Assembly (NCBI GenBank): GCA_023424015.1
Contig: JAFAEM010000016.1
Location: 62,001-126,000, forward strand
Length of the DNA: 64,000 bases
Source of the DNA: Bacteroidota bacterium
Lineage (GTDB): Bacteria; Bacteroidota; Bacteroidia; Chitinophagales; Chitinophagaceae
Reading direction: 5' to 3'
In this document: positions 25,577-34,583 of the stretch, piece by piece
How the letters are laid out: each line of letters opens with the position of its first letter
Position numbering within the stretch: position 1 is the first letter of the stretch
Made by a program: the position numbers and the translations under genes
Notes under the pieces: model-generated
Databases searched by the model: none
What the model saw: only the letters and a program-made list of their open reading frames with translations
What the model was told of the DNA's origin: nothing

Positions 25577-26326
25577 ATGATCAAAACTATCTTGGCCATT
25601 GGCGTAACGGGCATCCTGCTTGCCTGCAATAATTCAGGCAGCAAAGAGTCGACACCCGGGACAGAAACTGCAAATACCCCCACCGAAAACGTTCAAAATG
25701 ATGGCTGGGAACTTTTATTTGATGGCGTGTCTACAAAAGGCTGGCATAAATACAAAGCTGATACTATTGGCCATGCATGGAAAGTTGTGGACAATACTTT
25801 ATTCCTGGATGCCTCCGAGAAGGCTGATGGAAAAATTGTTGGCGGAGGTGATATTGTCAGCGACCAGGAGTTTGACAACTTTCACCTTATGTACGAGTGG
25901 AAGATATCAACGAATGGTAACAGCGGTGTGATCATTTACGCGCAGGAGAATGAGAAATACAAGTATCCCTGGGAGACAGGCCCCGAAATGCAGGTATTGG
26001 ACAACAGCGGTCACCCTGACGCGAAGATCCAAAAACACCGTGCTGGTGATCTTTACGACCTGATCTCATCATCCAAAGAAGTGGTTAAACCTGCGATGGA
26101 ATGGAACCAGGCTGAAATCAAATGCAAGGATGGAAAGCTCGAGCTTTTTCTAAATGGAGAAAACATAGTCTCTACAACACTCTGGGATGAAAGCTGGCAG
26201 CAACTGGTAGCAGGAAGCAAGTTTAAGAATATGCCCGACTTTGGTAAATTCAAAAAGGGTAAGATCGGGCTACAGGATCACGGAGATAATGTGTGGTTTA
26301 GGAATATTAAGATAAAAAGGTTGTAA
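25577..26326 (+). CDS. DUF1080 / 3-keto-disaccharide hydrolase family lipoprotein
   Basis: Protein of 249 aa. A lipobox near residue 15 (ILLACN) indicates lipid anchoring. The domain runs from about residue 45: GWELLFDGVSTKGWHKY, then DFHLMYEWKIS-type strands (FHLMYEWKISTNGNSGVI near 108), PEMQVLDNSGHPDAKI near 137, and the C-terminal IGLQDHGDNVWFRNIKIKRL. It is a concanavalin-like jelly roll. Some family members cleave 3-keto-glycosides, which makes this the probable bond-cleaving step of the island. A 28-base palindrome follows the gene. Confidence 0.88.
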   Translation: MIKTILAIGVTGILLACNNSGSKESTPGTETANTPTENVQNDGWELLFDGVSTKGWHKYKADTIGHAWKVVDNTLFLDASEKADGKIVGGGDIVSDQEFDNFHLMYEWKISTNGNSGVIIYAQENEKYKYPWETGPEMQVLDNSGHPDAKIQKHRAGDLYDLISSSKEVVKPAMEWNQAEIKCKDGKLELFLNGENIVSTTLWDESWQQLVAGSKFKNMPDFGKFKKGKIGLQDHGDNVWFRNIKIKRL

Positions 26327-26349
26327 CTTTTTTTTATAAGAATTAGTAA

Positions 26350-26377
26350 TTGGGACCCGATAGCTATCGGGTCCCAA
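26350..26377. repeat. Perfect 28-base palindrome with CCCGATAGCTATCGGG core
   Basis: Arms of 14 bases with no loop, centred between 26363 and 26364. It lies between the convergent DUF1080 and acyltransferase genes, 24 bases after the former's stop and 9 before the latter's. A related core occurs at 39086-39101, also between convergent genes. A two-way terminator or a dispersed intergenic repeat are both plausible. Confidence 0.75.
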
Positions 26378-26385
26378 ATTCTTTA

Positions 26386-27396
26386 TTATATGCCGCTGAT
26401 CTTAAAACCTTTTTCAAAAGTATGGCGGAGAAAGGGTCGGCCATCAAATTTCTCCTTAAAAGATATCAATGGGTAATTAGGACGCCAGCCGAATGAACTC
26501 GGACCAAAATCAAGATATTTGAATTGGTTGTTGAAAGCGTATTGAAGTACGCTGTAATATGAAAAATGGTTGGCTTTGTAATTACGTCCGTCAGGATGGT
26601 CGTATACGTAAAAAGTGGTCAGGATCGAGTCATTGACCCTGAATACCACAATCCCCGCGATCAATGTATCATCCAGGAAGGTCTTGAAAGTTTTGACCGT
26701 GCCCGGTATAAGTCTTTCTATTGTTTTAAGCTCTTCAAAACTATGGGTGGGCTGACTAAGCAGGCGTTCCTGGGCCTGGCTCAGTAGATTATAGGAATCC
26801 ATGTCAACGCCATCAATAATTTCGAGCCGGAGCTTTGTTTTATACAAAGGCTGTTTTAGCTCAGTCATTGTTTTTTTATGGATCCGGCCTCCTAACTTTT
26901 CCTCTTCTGCAAGTTCGTGTACCAGAATTATATCTGAGTTTGCGATTGTAAAACCATTATTAAGGAGAATATGATCTATATAATGTGTTTTTCCTGTCGC
27001 AGACTGGAACAGGGGCGAAGCGCCTATCCGAATCTGCGAAAACTCCCTGTGCAGGTAATCAAAAAGTTCCAGATAAATGTCTTCAATTTCCTTAAAGGTC
27101 AGATGACGATGAAATACTAACCCGCCATAGGAAGATGCAAAAGGTGAAGTAAAAATTCTTTCGTCATTGCTGTATTGAATGGCCCCGGAAATACAGGCGA
27201 CCAATTTACCTTTCTTCTTAAAACTGATCACGATCGGCTGTATGTCGGGAAATTTATCGGTTGCATGGTATTGAAGGAATAAAGGCCTGTGAAAAAGTGT
27301 TCCATTATCTGATTCATTAACAATCAGATTTCGCAAATCGTCACTCTCAGTCCATGAGTATTGAACGGACATATCTGTGGTGGCTGTTGTGTTCAT
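26386..27396 (-). CDS. GNAT-fold acyltransferase, FemAB/BioF2-like
   Basis: Protein of 336 aa, predicted cytosolic. The C-terminal half has a GNAT-like pattern: GTVKTFKTFLDDTLIAGIVV near 231, ILTTFYVYDHPDGRNYKANH near 258 and KYLDFGPSSFGWRPN near 293. The tandem arrangement of two GNAT halves and the final LISFKEKFDGRP fit the FemAB or BioF2-like group that transfers amino acids or acyl groups to cell-wall or lipid precursors. The substrate is not deducible. It is a single gene converging on the sugar-oxidation island. Confidence 0.7.
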   Translation of the reverse strand: MNTTATTDMSVQYSWTESDDLRNLIVNESDNGTLFHRPLFLQYHATDKFPDIQPIVISFKKKGKLVACISGAIQYSNDERIFTSPFASSYGGLVFHRHLTFKEIEDIYLELFDYLHREFSQIRIGASPLFQSATGKTHYIDHILLNNGFTIANSDIILVHELAEEEKLGGRIHKKTMTELKQPLYKTKLRLEIIDGVDMDSYNLLSQAQERLLSQPTHSFEELKTIERLIPGTVKTFKTFLDDTLIAGIVVFRVNDSILTTFYVYDHPDGRNYKANHFSYYSVLQYAFNNQFKYLDFGPSSFGWRPNYPLISFKEKFDGRPFLRHTFEKGFKISGI

Positions 27397-27561
27397 TACG
27401 GTACTTATTTATGTTTGTCATTCAGAATACGGCCCCATTTTTATAAGCAATATCTGTGCTAAATGAGGTGCTGATAATCAGCGGATTAACTGCCTTTGAT
27501 TCAAGGCCTCCACATATTTGTCGCTTGAAGAGGTGAATTTACCGGTCAGGCGCAATTGCGG

Positions 27562-27921
27562 CTATGACAACTGATCAGGTGGAGGTGAGAATGACTTAAC
27601 ATGAAAAAATATAAATTCTCCATGACGGTGGTACTTGTTGTGCTGGAGTCGACTGTCGTTATGAACGAGTGATCTTGTTTCTTCCTGTAAAAATTCAACC
27701 AGCGTATTGATGGGTTCGGAACTGTCTTCCGTATCGTCAAAGGGGCAGGTATTGCCATTGGTATCTCCAGGTATCTCCTGCGTTTCAAGCACCTCTGCTG
27801 CCTTTTTAACGGGTTGCTGGCCAAGATAAATGAAGGAACTTCCTATTGTGAGCCATGTTATGGAAAATACCATAAACACACTGTAGAGAAAGGAGATACG
27901 CTTATTTTTATACGCCTTCAT
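27562..27921 (-). CDS. Small membrane-anchored protein of unknown function
   Basis: About 119 aa from MKAYKNKRISFLYSVFM, the most likely start; an upstream ATG at 27984 would add 21 residues of no clear character. Residues about 9-31 form one membrane helix, followed by a polar region with CPFDDTEDSSEP and a His-rich stretch HNKYHRHGEFIFFH before the end SPPPDQLS. Similar short proteins with a single helix, His-rich tail and SPPPD end occur in Bacteroidota, but I know no function. Metal binding is a guess from the histidines. No clear operon partner. Confidence 0.55.
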   Translation of the reverse strand: MKAYKNKRISFLYSVFMVFSITWLTIGSSFIYLGQQPVKKAAEVLETQEIPGDTNGNTCPFDDTEDSSEPINTLVEFLQEETRSLVHNDSRLQHNKYHRHGEFIFFHVKSFSPPPDQLS

Positions 27922-28144
27922 TGCGGATAAAACTACACAACTTGCTTCAAAGATGCAACCCCCGAAGCCTGGTTTATAGCGCATTTTTGCATTCGATTGA
28001 TAGCCGGTAAATGAATGGCATTAAGGCCGGCGGTTATTTGTCCATAAGAATCAATGTATAGCGCAAAGTCGCTCCCCGTCAGCATTAGGGCCAAATAGGA
28101 CTTGTCGGTAAAAATTGTTATTTTCCTGTGCAAATCTATCTGTT

Positions 28145-28567
28145 ATGGATACCGTAATTTTTTCCCAAATCAATTGGCTGGCGGTTACCGCAGCCGCAAT
28201 TGCCTACTTTGTACTTGGTGCTATTTGGTATTCAAAAGCACTATTCGGAACCAGGTGGGCTACCCTGGTTGGGATGGACATGAATGACCCGAATAAAAAT
28301 CGTGGCATGGCTAAGATGTTCACCACCACACTTATATTGATTATTGTGACCTGTATTGGATTAGCGATCCTTGTCAACCGCCTCGACCTGGTGTTTCTGC
28401 TATCGGGGCTAAAACTGGGACTATTAACAGGTATCTGCTTTGCCACAACGGCTGTTTCTATCTCTTTTATCTACGAAAGCAGGCCAACCGGGCTTTACTT
28501 CATCGACTGCGGGTACCATCTTGTCGGGCATATTGTTGCCGCGATTATCTTATCGCTCTGGAGATAG
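28145..28567 (+). CDS. DUF1761 family integral membrane protein
   Basis: Protein of 140 aa with four predicted membrane helices. The family pattern is VLGAIWYSKALFGTRWATLVG near residues 20-40 and the C-terminal FIDCGYHLVGHIVAAIIL. ATG 28145 (MDTVIFSQINWLAVT) is preferred over an earlier frame start at 28115. The biochemical function of DUF1761 is not known. It is a single gene that converges with pyk after 24 bases. Confidence 0.82.
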   Translation: MDTVIFSQINWLAVTAAAIAYFVLGAIWYSKALFGTRWATLVGMDMNDPNKNRGMAKMFTTTLILIIVTCIGLAILVNRLDLVFLLSGLKLGLLTGICFATTAVSISFIYESRPTGLYFIDCGYHLVGHIVAAIILSLWR

Positions 28568-28591
28568 ACCTGGTCGATACCAGGCTTACGC

Positions 28592-30085
28592 TTATTCCAC
28601 CTTTGTGATCTTTAGAACGTTGGTCGGTAAATGAAGATGAACGGGTGTACTGCCTGTACTGACCACGATGTCTCCGGTTTTTACAAATCCGCGCTCTTTC
28701 AAAATAACGATCTGATCAAAGAAGATTGCATCGAGGCTGTCTTCTTCATCGTAGTAAAAGGCACGTACTCCCCAGCTCAGGCTTAGTTGGTTGACCAGGT
28801 GACGTTTTTTTGTAAATACATAAAGTGGAGATTTGGGCCTATAGCTACTCAGCATCCATCCCGTATATCCGCTTTGGGTCATACCGATCAATGCATTGGC
28901 AGAGATATCGCTGGCAATTTTGCACGCATTATAACAAATAGCATCACTCAGGAAAGAAGGAGAGTGTGCGAGTGGTGATAGATCTTCTTCACGGTTATAA
29001 CGATACTCCGTTCTTTCTACTTCCATAATGATACGGCGCATGGTTTCCACCACCAATGACGGATGTTGTCCCGTAGCTGTTTCGCCGCTAAGCATTACAG
29101 CATCGGCTCCCTCAAGAACTGCGTTCGCTACATCGGTGATCTCGCTCCGGTTGGGTTTTACACGGTCGATCATACTCTCCATCATTTGCGTAGCAACGAT
29201 CACCGGTTTGCCCCTGTGGATGCATTTCCTGATAATATCCCGTTGCGCCATCGGTACTTTTTCAACCGGGAGTTCCACACCAAGATCACCGCGGGCAACC
29301 ATAACACCATCCGATTCAATTATGATATTTCTCAGATCAGCCAGCGCCGAAGGCATTTCGATCTTGGCCATCACTTTGATCGGGCTATTCTTTTTAGCTA
29401 CGAGATTTTTAAGCTCAATGATATCCTCGGCTCTTCTCACAAAAGAAAGCGCCACCCAATCCAATTCGTGTTTTATGATAAAATCGAAATCTTCCAGGTC
29501 TTTTTCCGTCATAGCCGGAAGAGAGATCGCTGTGTCAGGGAGGTTTACGCCTTTGTTGGGTAAAAGAGTTCCGCCATAGGTTACCCTTACCTGCACATCT
29601 CCGTCTTTTAGGATGTCAACTACCACCACTTCCAATTTGCCATCATCTATCATAATCTTCTCACCGATCTTCACATCATTGTGCAGGTTGGGATAAGAAA
29701 TATAGATCCGTTCCCTGGTGCCAACTACTTTTTCTTTTGAACTGAAAGTAAGTATATCGCCGGGTGCAATTTTCAGGGCGCCGTTCTCGATCTGGCCCAC
29801 CCTTAGTTTTGGTCCCTGCAGGTCGGCAAGGATAGCAATATTGTAGGGCTCCGTTTTATTAATCCGGCGTATATGTCCAATGATCTCCTCCTTATTTTCA
29901 TGTGAGCCGTGGGAAAAATTCAAACGGAAGACATTCACGCCCGCCTTGACCAGTTCCAGCAACTTTTCATAGGTATCGCAGGCCGGCCCAACTGTCGCCA
30001 CAATCTTGGTTTTGTGATAAGCATGTTCCAGTCCCGCACCTTTATCCATTTCCGTGTGAAAATATTTTTCCGCATTTTTCGCCAT
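28592..30085 (-). CDS. pyk: Pyruvate kinase
   Basis: Last step of glycolysis: phosphoenolpyruvate plus ADP to pyruvate and ATP. Length 497 aa. TKIVATVGPACDTYEKL near the N-terminus, NFSHGSHENK, VMAKIEMPSALADL (catalytic Lys and metal-binding Glu), and GVMVARGDLGVELP near 286 are all present; MLSGETATGQHP lies near 350. It lies 63 bases downstream of pfkA on the same strand, so both irreversible glycolytic steps are probably co-transcribed. The N-terminus extends about 25 residues before the first beta strand. Confidence 0.97.
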   Translation of the reverse strand: MAKNAEKYFHTEMDKGAGLEHAYHKTKIVATVGPACDTYEKLLELVKAGVNVFRLNFSHGSHENKEEIIGHIRRINKTEPYNIAILADLQGPKLRVGQIENGALKIAPGDILTFSSKEKVVGTRERIYISYPNLHNDVKIGEKIMIDDGKLEVVVVDILKDGDVQVRVTYGGTLLPNKGVNLPDTAISLPAMTEKDLEDFDFIIKHELDWVALSFVRRAEDIIELKNLVAKKNSPIKVMAKIEMPSALADLRNIIIESDGVMVARGDLGVELPVEKVPMAQRDIIRKCIHRGKPVIVATQMMESMIDRVKPNRSEITDVANAVLEGADAVMLSGETATGQHPSLVVETMRRIIMEVERTEYRYNREEDLSPLAHSPSFLSDAICYNACKIASDISANALIGMTQSGYTGWMLSSYRPKSPLYVFTKKRHLVNQLSLSWGVRAFYYDEEDSLDAIFFDQIVILKERGFVKTGDIVVSTGSTPVHLHLPTNVLKITKVE

Positions 30086-30148
30086 GATAATCTATTAACT
30101 ACGATTTGAAATTTTTTTGTGAACGCAATGGTTTGTTGCATTACCTGT

Positions 30149-31135
30149 CTAGCTGGCAAGAATCTTTACGATTTTCATCCATTCCTGCCCGATTTTTTGT
30201 CTTTCTTTTACTGCTTTATCCAGTGGAGTATAGTGTATTTTATTGTTGATCACACCTACCATTACATTCTTACGACCCACCATTAAACTTTCAACGGCAT
30301 AATATCCCATGTGACTGGCCACCAGCCTGTCCTCGCAGGTAGGGGAGCCGCCCCGCTGGATATGACCGAGAACACAAATTCTGACATCGGCCGCCGGTAG
30401 TCTTTGCCGGATGATCTCGGCAAGTCCGCTTGCTCCACCCACACCATCGTAGCCTTCAGCTACAACGATCAGGTTCACCAGTTTTTTCCTTTTTTCCTTC
30501 TCCGTCAGCGAGGATATCATGGATTCGATATCGGCTTCGGTTTCGGGAATCAAAATATTTTCTGCACCGGTGGCGATACCACTATGTAAAGCGATATATC
30601 CCGCATCGCGACCCATCACTTCTACAATAAACAGCCGGTCGTGAGCATCCATCGTATCTCTTATTTTATCGATCGCTTCGATGGCTGTGTTGACTGCTGT
30701 ATCAAAGCCGATGGTCACATCAGTTCCTGCCATATCCTTATCGATCGTGCCAGGCAGACCAACGCAAGGGATATCGAATTCATTACTGAAGATCTGCGCG
30801 CCCCGGAAACTGCCATCACCCCCGATGATCACCAGCCCGTCAATACCTCTTTTAGCAAGATTGGAATAGGCTTTTTTTCGCCCTTCATGCTCCATAAAAT
30901 CCTTGCAACGTGCGGTTTTCAGGATAGTGCCGCCTCTTTGTATAATATTAGCTACCGACCGGGATTCCATCTTGTAAATATCATCCTCCAGCATTCCCTG
31001 GTAGCCACGCATAATTCCATATACTTCAAGGCCATGGTGTATACCGGTTCTGACAACAGCCCTGATCGCCGCATTCATTCCTGGCGAATCTCCACCCGAG
31101 GTTAGAACTCCGATCTTTGAAACTTTCTTTGACAT
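30149..31135 (-). CDS. pfkA: ATP-dependent 6-phosphofructokinase
   Basis: Phosphorylates fructose 6-phosphate to the 1,6-bisphosphate. Length 328 aa, standard for the bacterial enzyme. IGVLTSGGDSPGMNAAIR at residues 8-25, GGDGSFRGAQ near 105, and the catalytic loop PGTIDKDMAGTD near 130 are visible, as is RDAGYIALH and LGHIQRGGSPTCEDR. A glycine-glycine-aspartate at the ATP site supports ATP rather than pyrophosphate as donor. It leads the pfkA-pyk pair, with a -7-like box 78 bases upstream. Confidence 0.97.
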   Translation of the reverse strand: MSKKVSKIGVLTSGGDSPGMNAAIRAVVRTGIHHGLEVYGIMRGYQGMLEDDIYKMESRSVANIIQRGGTILKTARCKDFMEHEGRKKAYSNLAKRGIDGLVIIGGDGSFRGAQIFSNEFDIPCVGLPGTIDKDMAGTDVTIGFDTAVNTAIEAIDKIRDTMDAHDRLFIVEVMGRDAGYIALHSGIATGAENILIPETEADIESMISSLTEKEKRKKLVNLIVVAEGYDGVGGASGLAEIIRQRLPAADVRICVLGHIQRGGSPTCEDRLVASHMGYYAVESLMVGRKNVMVGVINNKIHYTPLDKAVKERQKIGQEWMKIVKILAS

Positions 31136-31212
31136 TAGATTTTAGAACAACTTGATTTAAATTATTTCGGGTTTGATCCAATATTTCTTAAAAATTTCGA
31201 TCAAAAGCGCAT

Positions 31213-31220
31213 CAAAAGTA
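31213..31220 (-). promoter_or_regulatory. -7 box of a candidate pfkA promoter
   Basis: On the minus strand the sequence reads TACTTTTG, a perfect TAnnTTTG. No TTTG sits at the usual distance upstream; the nearest TTG is about 27 bases away, so this is only a half-site. The leader to the pfkA start would be about 70 bases. Confidence 0.35.
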
Positions 31221-31418
31221 AGGTTTTGTTCCCATTGTGTGTATTTGCAACATATATGCGAGATTTCATACGAATAGGTGTTAGCAATTGCGGATCATTG
31301 TTTATCCCGAAGTAGCAGATGCAGGTTATTAAAAAGCCGATCGCCAGCGGTTCTTCACTCATGTAAGTCTTCAAATCTGTGAACCTGATTTCCTTATCTT
31401 TAAACTAAATAACATCGC

Positions 31419-33572
31419 ATGAATATGAAAAGAATATTGTTAGGGTTGTTACTGGTATCAGCCCTGGGCCTTAATGCCCAATTGAATTATCCCGACACAA
31501 AAAAGGAGGTTGTAACTGAGGATTACCACGGTACAAAAGTGGAAGACCCCTATCGTTGGCTTGAAGACGACTGGAGCGAAGCGACAAAGGAATGGGTTAG
31601 CGAACAAAACAAAGTTACGTTCTCCTACCTCGATAAGATCCCTTATCGTGCCGACTGGCTCAAACGCCTCGAAGAGATTAACAATTATCCCAAGTATTCA
31701 TCGCCTGCCAGGAAAAATGAGTATTTCTATTTTTCCAAAAATGACGGCCTTCAGAATCAAAGCGTTGTGTATCGCCAGAAAGGACTTAATGGCAAGCCTG
31801 AACTGGTCCTCGATCCCAACAAGTTTTCTGCCGACGGTACTACCAGCCTGGCCATGTTCTCTCTTTCAAAAAACGGTAAATATGCCGTTGTTGGTAAATC
31901 AACTGGTGGTAGCGACTGGCGGAATTTTTTCGTCATGGATATGACTACTAAAAAGTATTTGCCCGACTCGCTGGCATGGGTTAAAGTAACTGGCGCCAGC
32001 TGGCAGGGTGATGGCTTTTTCTACAGCCGCTACCCCACACCTGAAAAAGGCAAAGAGCTTTCAACAAAAAATGAAAATCACCAGGTCTATTATCATAAAG
32101 TGGGAACAAGTCAGGAAGATGATGTGCTGGCTTACGAAGATCCTGCAAACCCCCAACGCTTTCACATCGCTTTTACCAGCGAAGATGAGCGTTATGTATT
32201 CCTGAACATAAGTGATAGGGGCAAGGGTAAAGATGGCAACGCGCTTTGGTATTACGACTCAAAAAGCGGGGATAAAAAATTCAAACCCATTATCCGTGAA
32301 GCAGGCGACTTTAACTATGGCTTCGTGGAAGAAGTGAATGGCCGATTTCTGATCGTTACCAATGATGGCGCTAAAAATACCAGGATCGTTTCAATTGATC
32401 CCAAGAATCCTGAACCTGGCAACTGGACAACCGTAGTACCGGAGAAAGAGGAAAATCTCTCTTCAGTTTCTTCTGCAGGGGGCAAATTATTCATTACCTA
32501 TATGAAGGATGTGACCAGCCGTGTGTACCAGTATAGCTTTGACGGCAAGCTGGAGCGCGAAGTAAAATTGCCTGCCTTGGGTTCAGCCGGAGGTTTTGGA
32601 GGTGAGCGCGATGATAAATTCGTGTTTTATACTTTTACCTCGATCACATTTCCACCCACGATCTATAAGTATGATATAGCTACTGGTCAAAGCACGGTAT
32701 TCAGAAAACCTGAAGTGAAGTTCAACCCGGAAGACTACACGACCGAGCAGGTTTTCTATCCCAGCAAAGACGGAACAAAGATCCCTATGTTTATCGTGTA
32801 CAAAAAAGGTACACAAAAGAACGGGAAGAATCCCACGCTCTTATATGCGTATGGTGGTTTTAATATCAGTATGGCGCCATCTTTCTCGTCAACCAGGATG
32901 GGCTGGCTGGAGCAGGGCGGTATCTATTGCATTGCCAATATCCGTGGGGGAAGTGAGTATGGTGAAAAATGGCACGAAGCCGGCATGCGTCACAATAAAC
33001 AAAATGTGTTTGATGATTTTATCGCTGCAGGAGAATACCTTGTCAAAGAGAACTACACATCCAAAGACTATCTCGCGATACAGGGTGGTTCCAATGGTGG
33101 CTTGCTGGTGGGTGCCGTGATCAACCAGCGTCCTGAACTTTTCAAAGTAGCCATTCCGCAGGTTGGAGTGATGGATATGCTCAGATTTCATAAGTTTACC
33201 ATCGGGTGGAACTGGATAGCAGAGTATGGTAGCAGCGAAAACAAGGAAGATTTCGCAAACCTGTATGCTTATTCGCCCATACATAATATCAAATCCGGGT
33301 TAAACTATCCTGCTACACTGATCACTACCGCAGATCATGACGACAGGGTAGTGCCAGCACACTCTTTCAAATACGCAGCGACACTGCAGGACAAATACAA
33401 GGGAGAAAACCCCGTGATGATCAGGATCGACGTGAATTCCGGTCATGGTGCCAGCAACCTGAAGAAAGCGCTGGAAACTACAGCCGATATCTATTCTTTT
33501 ATTTTTCACAATATGAACGTGAAACCGAAGTTTACCGGTTTGGGTAAACCGGCTGAGAAAAAGGCGTTCTGA
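31419..33572 (+). CDS. Prolyl oligopeptidase family serine peptidase (S9A)
   Basis: Secreted peptidase of 717 aa cleaving short peptides after proline. A signal peptide ends near LGLNAQ (residue about 21). The N-terminal part is a seven-bladed propeller preceded by DPYRWLEDDWSEATKEWV, and the C-terminal part an alpha/beta-hydrolase. The catalytic triad is visible: Ser in GGSNGG (about 556), Asp in DHDDRVVP (about 640) and His in SGHGASN (about 675). GGFNISMAPSFS near 475 is also typical. ATG 31425 is an equally good start. It is followed by a strong terminator. Confidence 0.93.
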   Translation: MNMKRILLGLLLVSALGLNAQLNYPDTKKEVVTEDYHGTKVEDPYRWLEDDWSEATKEWVSEQNKVTFSYLDKIPYRADWLKRLEEINNYPKYSSPARKNEYFYFSKNDGLQNQSVVYRQKGLNGKPELVLDPNKFSADGTTSLAMFSLSKNGKYAVVGKSTGGSDWRNFFVMDMTTKKYLPDSLAWVKVTGASWQGDGFFYSRYPTPEKGKELSTKNENHQVYYHKVGTSQEDDVLAYEDPANPQRFHIAFTSEDERYVFLNISDRGKGKDGNALWYYDSKSGDKKFKPIIREAGDFNYGFVEEVNGRFLIVTNDGAKNTRIVSIDPKNPEPGNWTTVVPEKEENLSSVSSAGGKLFITYMKDVTSRVYQYSFDGKLEREVKLPALGSAGGFGGERDDKFVFYTFTSITFPPTIYKYDIATGQSTVFRKPEVKFNPEDYTTEQVFYPSKDGTKIPMFIVYKKGTQKNGKNPTLLYAYGGFNISMAPSFSSTRMGWLEQGGIYCIANIRGGSEYGEKWHEAGMRHNKQNVFDDFIAAGEYLVKENYTSKDYLAIQGGSNGGLLVGAVINQRPELFKVAIPQVGVMDMLRFHKFTIGWNWIAEYGSSENKEDFANLYAYSPIHNIKSGLNYPATLITTADHDDRVVPAHSFKYAATLQDKYKGENPVMIRIDVNSGHGASNLKKALETTADIYSFIFHNMNVKPKFTGLGKPAEKKAF

Positions 33573-33592
33573 TCATTGTTACCTGAGCTCTT

Positions 33593-33634
33593 CACAGGCC
33601 AGCGGCGTTCAGTCGGTGGCCTGTGATTTTTTTT
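33593..33634 (+). terminator. Rho-independent terminator after the prolyl oligopeptidase gene
   Basis: CACAGGCCA pairs with TGGCCTGTG (nine pairs) and is followed by ATTTTTTTT. It starts 21 bases after the stop codon. Confidence 0.85.
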
Positions 33635-33666
33635 GAAATGAAGCCACATCGTATTTAATTTACCGC

Positions 33667-34557
33667 ATGAAAGTTTTGATCACTGGTGCCAATGGTTTCC
33701 TGGGGTATTACCTCGTAAAACAGTTAATACAGATGAAGATCCCTGTTGTAGCCACGGGAAAAGGAGCATGCCGGCTTCCTTTTGCCAGTGATGAAAATTT
33801 TACCTACGCTACTATGGACTTCACCGACCCCTTCGCGGTGCATGATGTTTTTCAAAAATTTCAGCCGGAAGTAGTGGTACATGCCGGCGCCATGAGTAAA
33901 CCCGATGATTGCGAACTACAACAGTGGCAGGCCTACCTGGTCAATGTAGAAGGTACAGTAAACATGCTTTTGAACGCCGCAGAGCAGAGAAGCTTTTTTA
34001 TTTTCGTTTCCACAGATTTTATTTTCGATGGAGAAACCGGGATGTATAAAGAAGAAGACTCAGCCAGCCCGGTTAACTACTATGGTAAAACGAAGGCTGA
34101 AGCTGAGGAAGCAGTAATGGAATATGAATTTGATTGGGCAATAGTACGAACAGTGATGGTGTATGGTCAGCCCGTTTTAAGCAGGGGTAACCTGTTATCT
34201 GTTGTAAAAGAAAAGCTGGATAAAGGCGAGTTGTATAATGTGTTTGATGACCAGTACAGAACCGCAACTTACGTTACCGACCTGGTGGATGGTATCGTAC
34301 GAATCATTGAAAAAGAGGCTAAAGGTGTTTATCATATTTGTGGCAAGGATTTATTAACGCCATATGAAATGGCCTGCCTGACCGCCGATCTGTTGGGGAA
34401 AGACAGGGGCCTGATCAGGCGTGTGTCAGCGTCGGACTTTTCGCAGCCGGCACGGCGACCATCGAAGACAGGCCTGGATATTGGGAAAGCACGGAGTGTG
34501 CTCGGTTATGAGCCGGTCTCATTTGAAGAAGGCCTGAAAAGAACCTTCGGGATATAA
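33667..34557 (+). CDS. NAD-dependent epimerase/reductase of the SDR family, RfbD-like
   Basis: Cytosolic extended short-chain dehydrogenase of 296 aa. The nucleotide-binding start is KVLITGANGFLGYYLVKQL, the substrate region has VVVHAGAMSKPDDCE near 76, FVSTDFIFDGETG near 117 holds the catalytic Ser/Thr, and YYGKTKAEAEE near 138 gives the YxxxK pair. The pattern is close to dTDP-4-dehydrorhamnose reductase. No other dTDP-rhamnose gene is adjacent, so the exact sugar nucleotide is uncertain. Single gene, converging on the small lipoprotein gene. Confidence 0.83.
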   Translation: MKVLITGANGFLGYYLVKQLIQMKIPVVATGKGACRLPFASDENFTYATMDFTDPFAVHDVFQKFQPEVVVHAGAMSKPDDCELQQWQAYLVNVEGTVNMLLNAAEQRSFFIFVSTDFIFDGETGMYKEEDSASPVNYYGKTKAEAEEAVMEYEFDWAIVRTVMVYGQPVLSRGNLLSVVKEKLDKGELYNVFDDQYRTATYVTDLVDGIVRIIEKEAKGVYHICGKDLLTPYEMACLTADLLGKDRGLIRRVSASDFSQPARRPSKTGLDIGKARSVLGYEPVSFEEGLKRTFGI

Positions 34558-34583
34558 ATACATATTATTTTTTACACTAGTCA

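Noticed and set aside
27546..27824. A second minus-strand frame over the small His-rich protein gene
   Set aside because: It is in a shifted frame, Arg/Thr-rich and lacks any membrane segment; the frame at 27562-27921 has a proper helix and acidic region.
31419..33572. Type IX secretion sorting domain on the prolyl oligopeptidase or other secreted proteins
   Set aside because: None of the secreted proteins here shows the C-terminal beta-sandwich sorting domain; the peptidase ends shortly after its catalytic histidine region.
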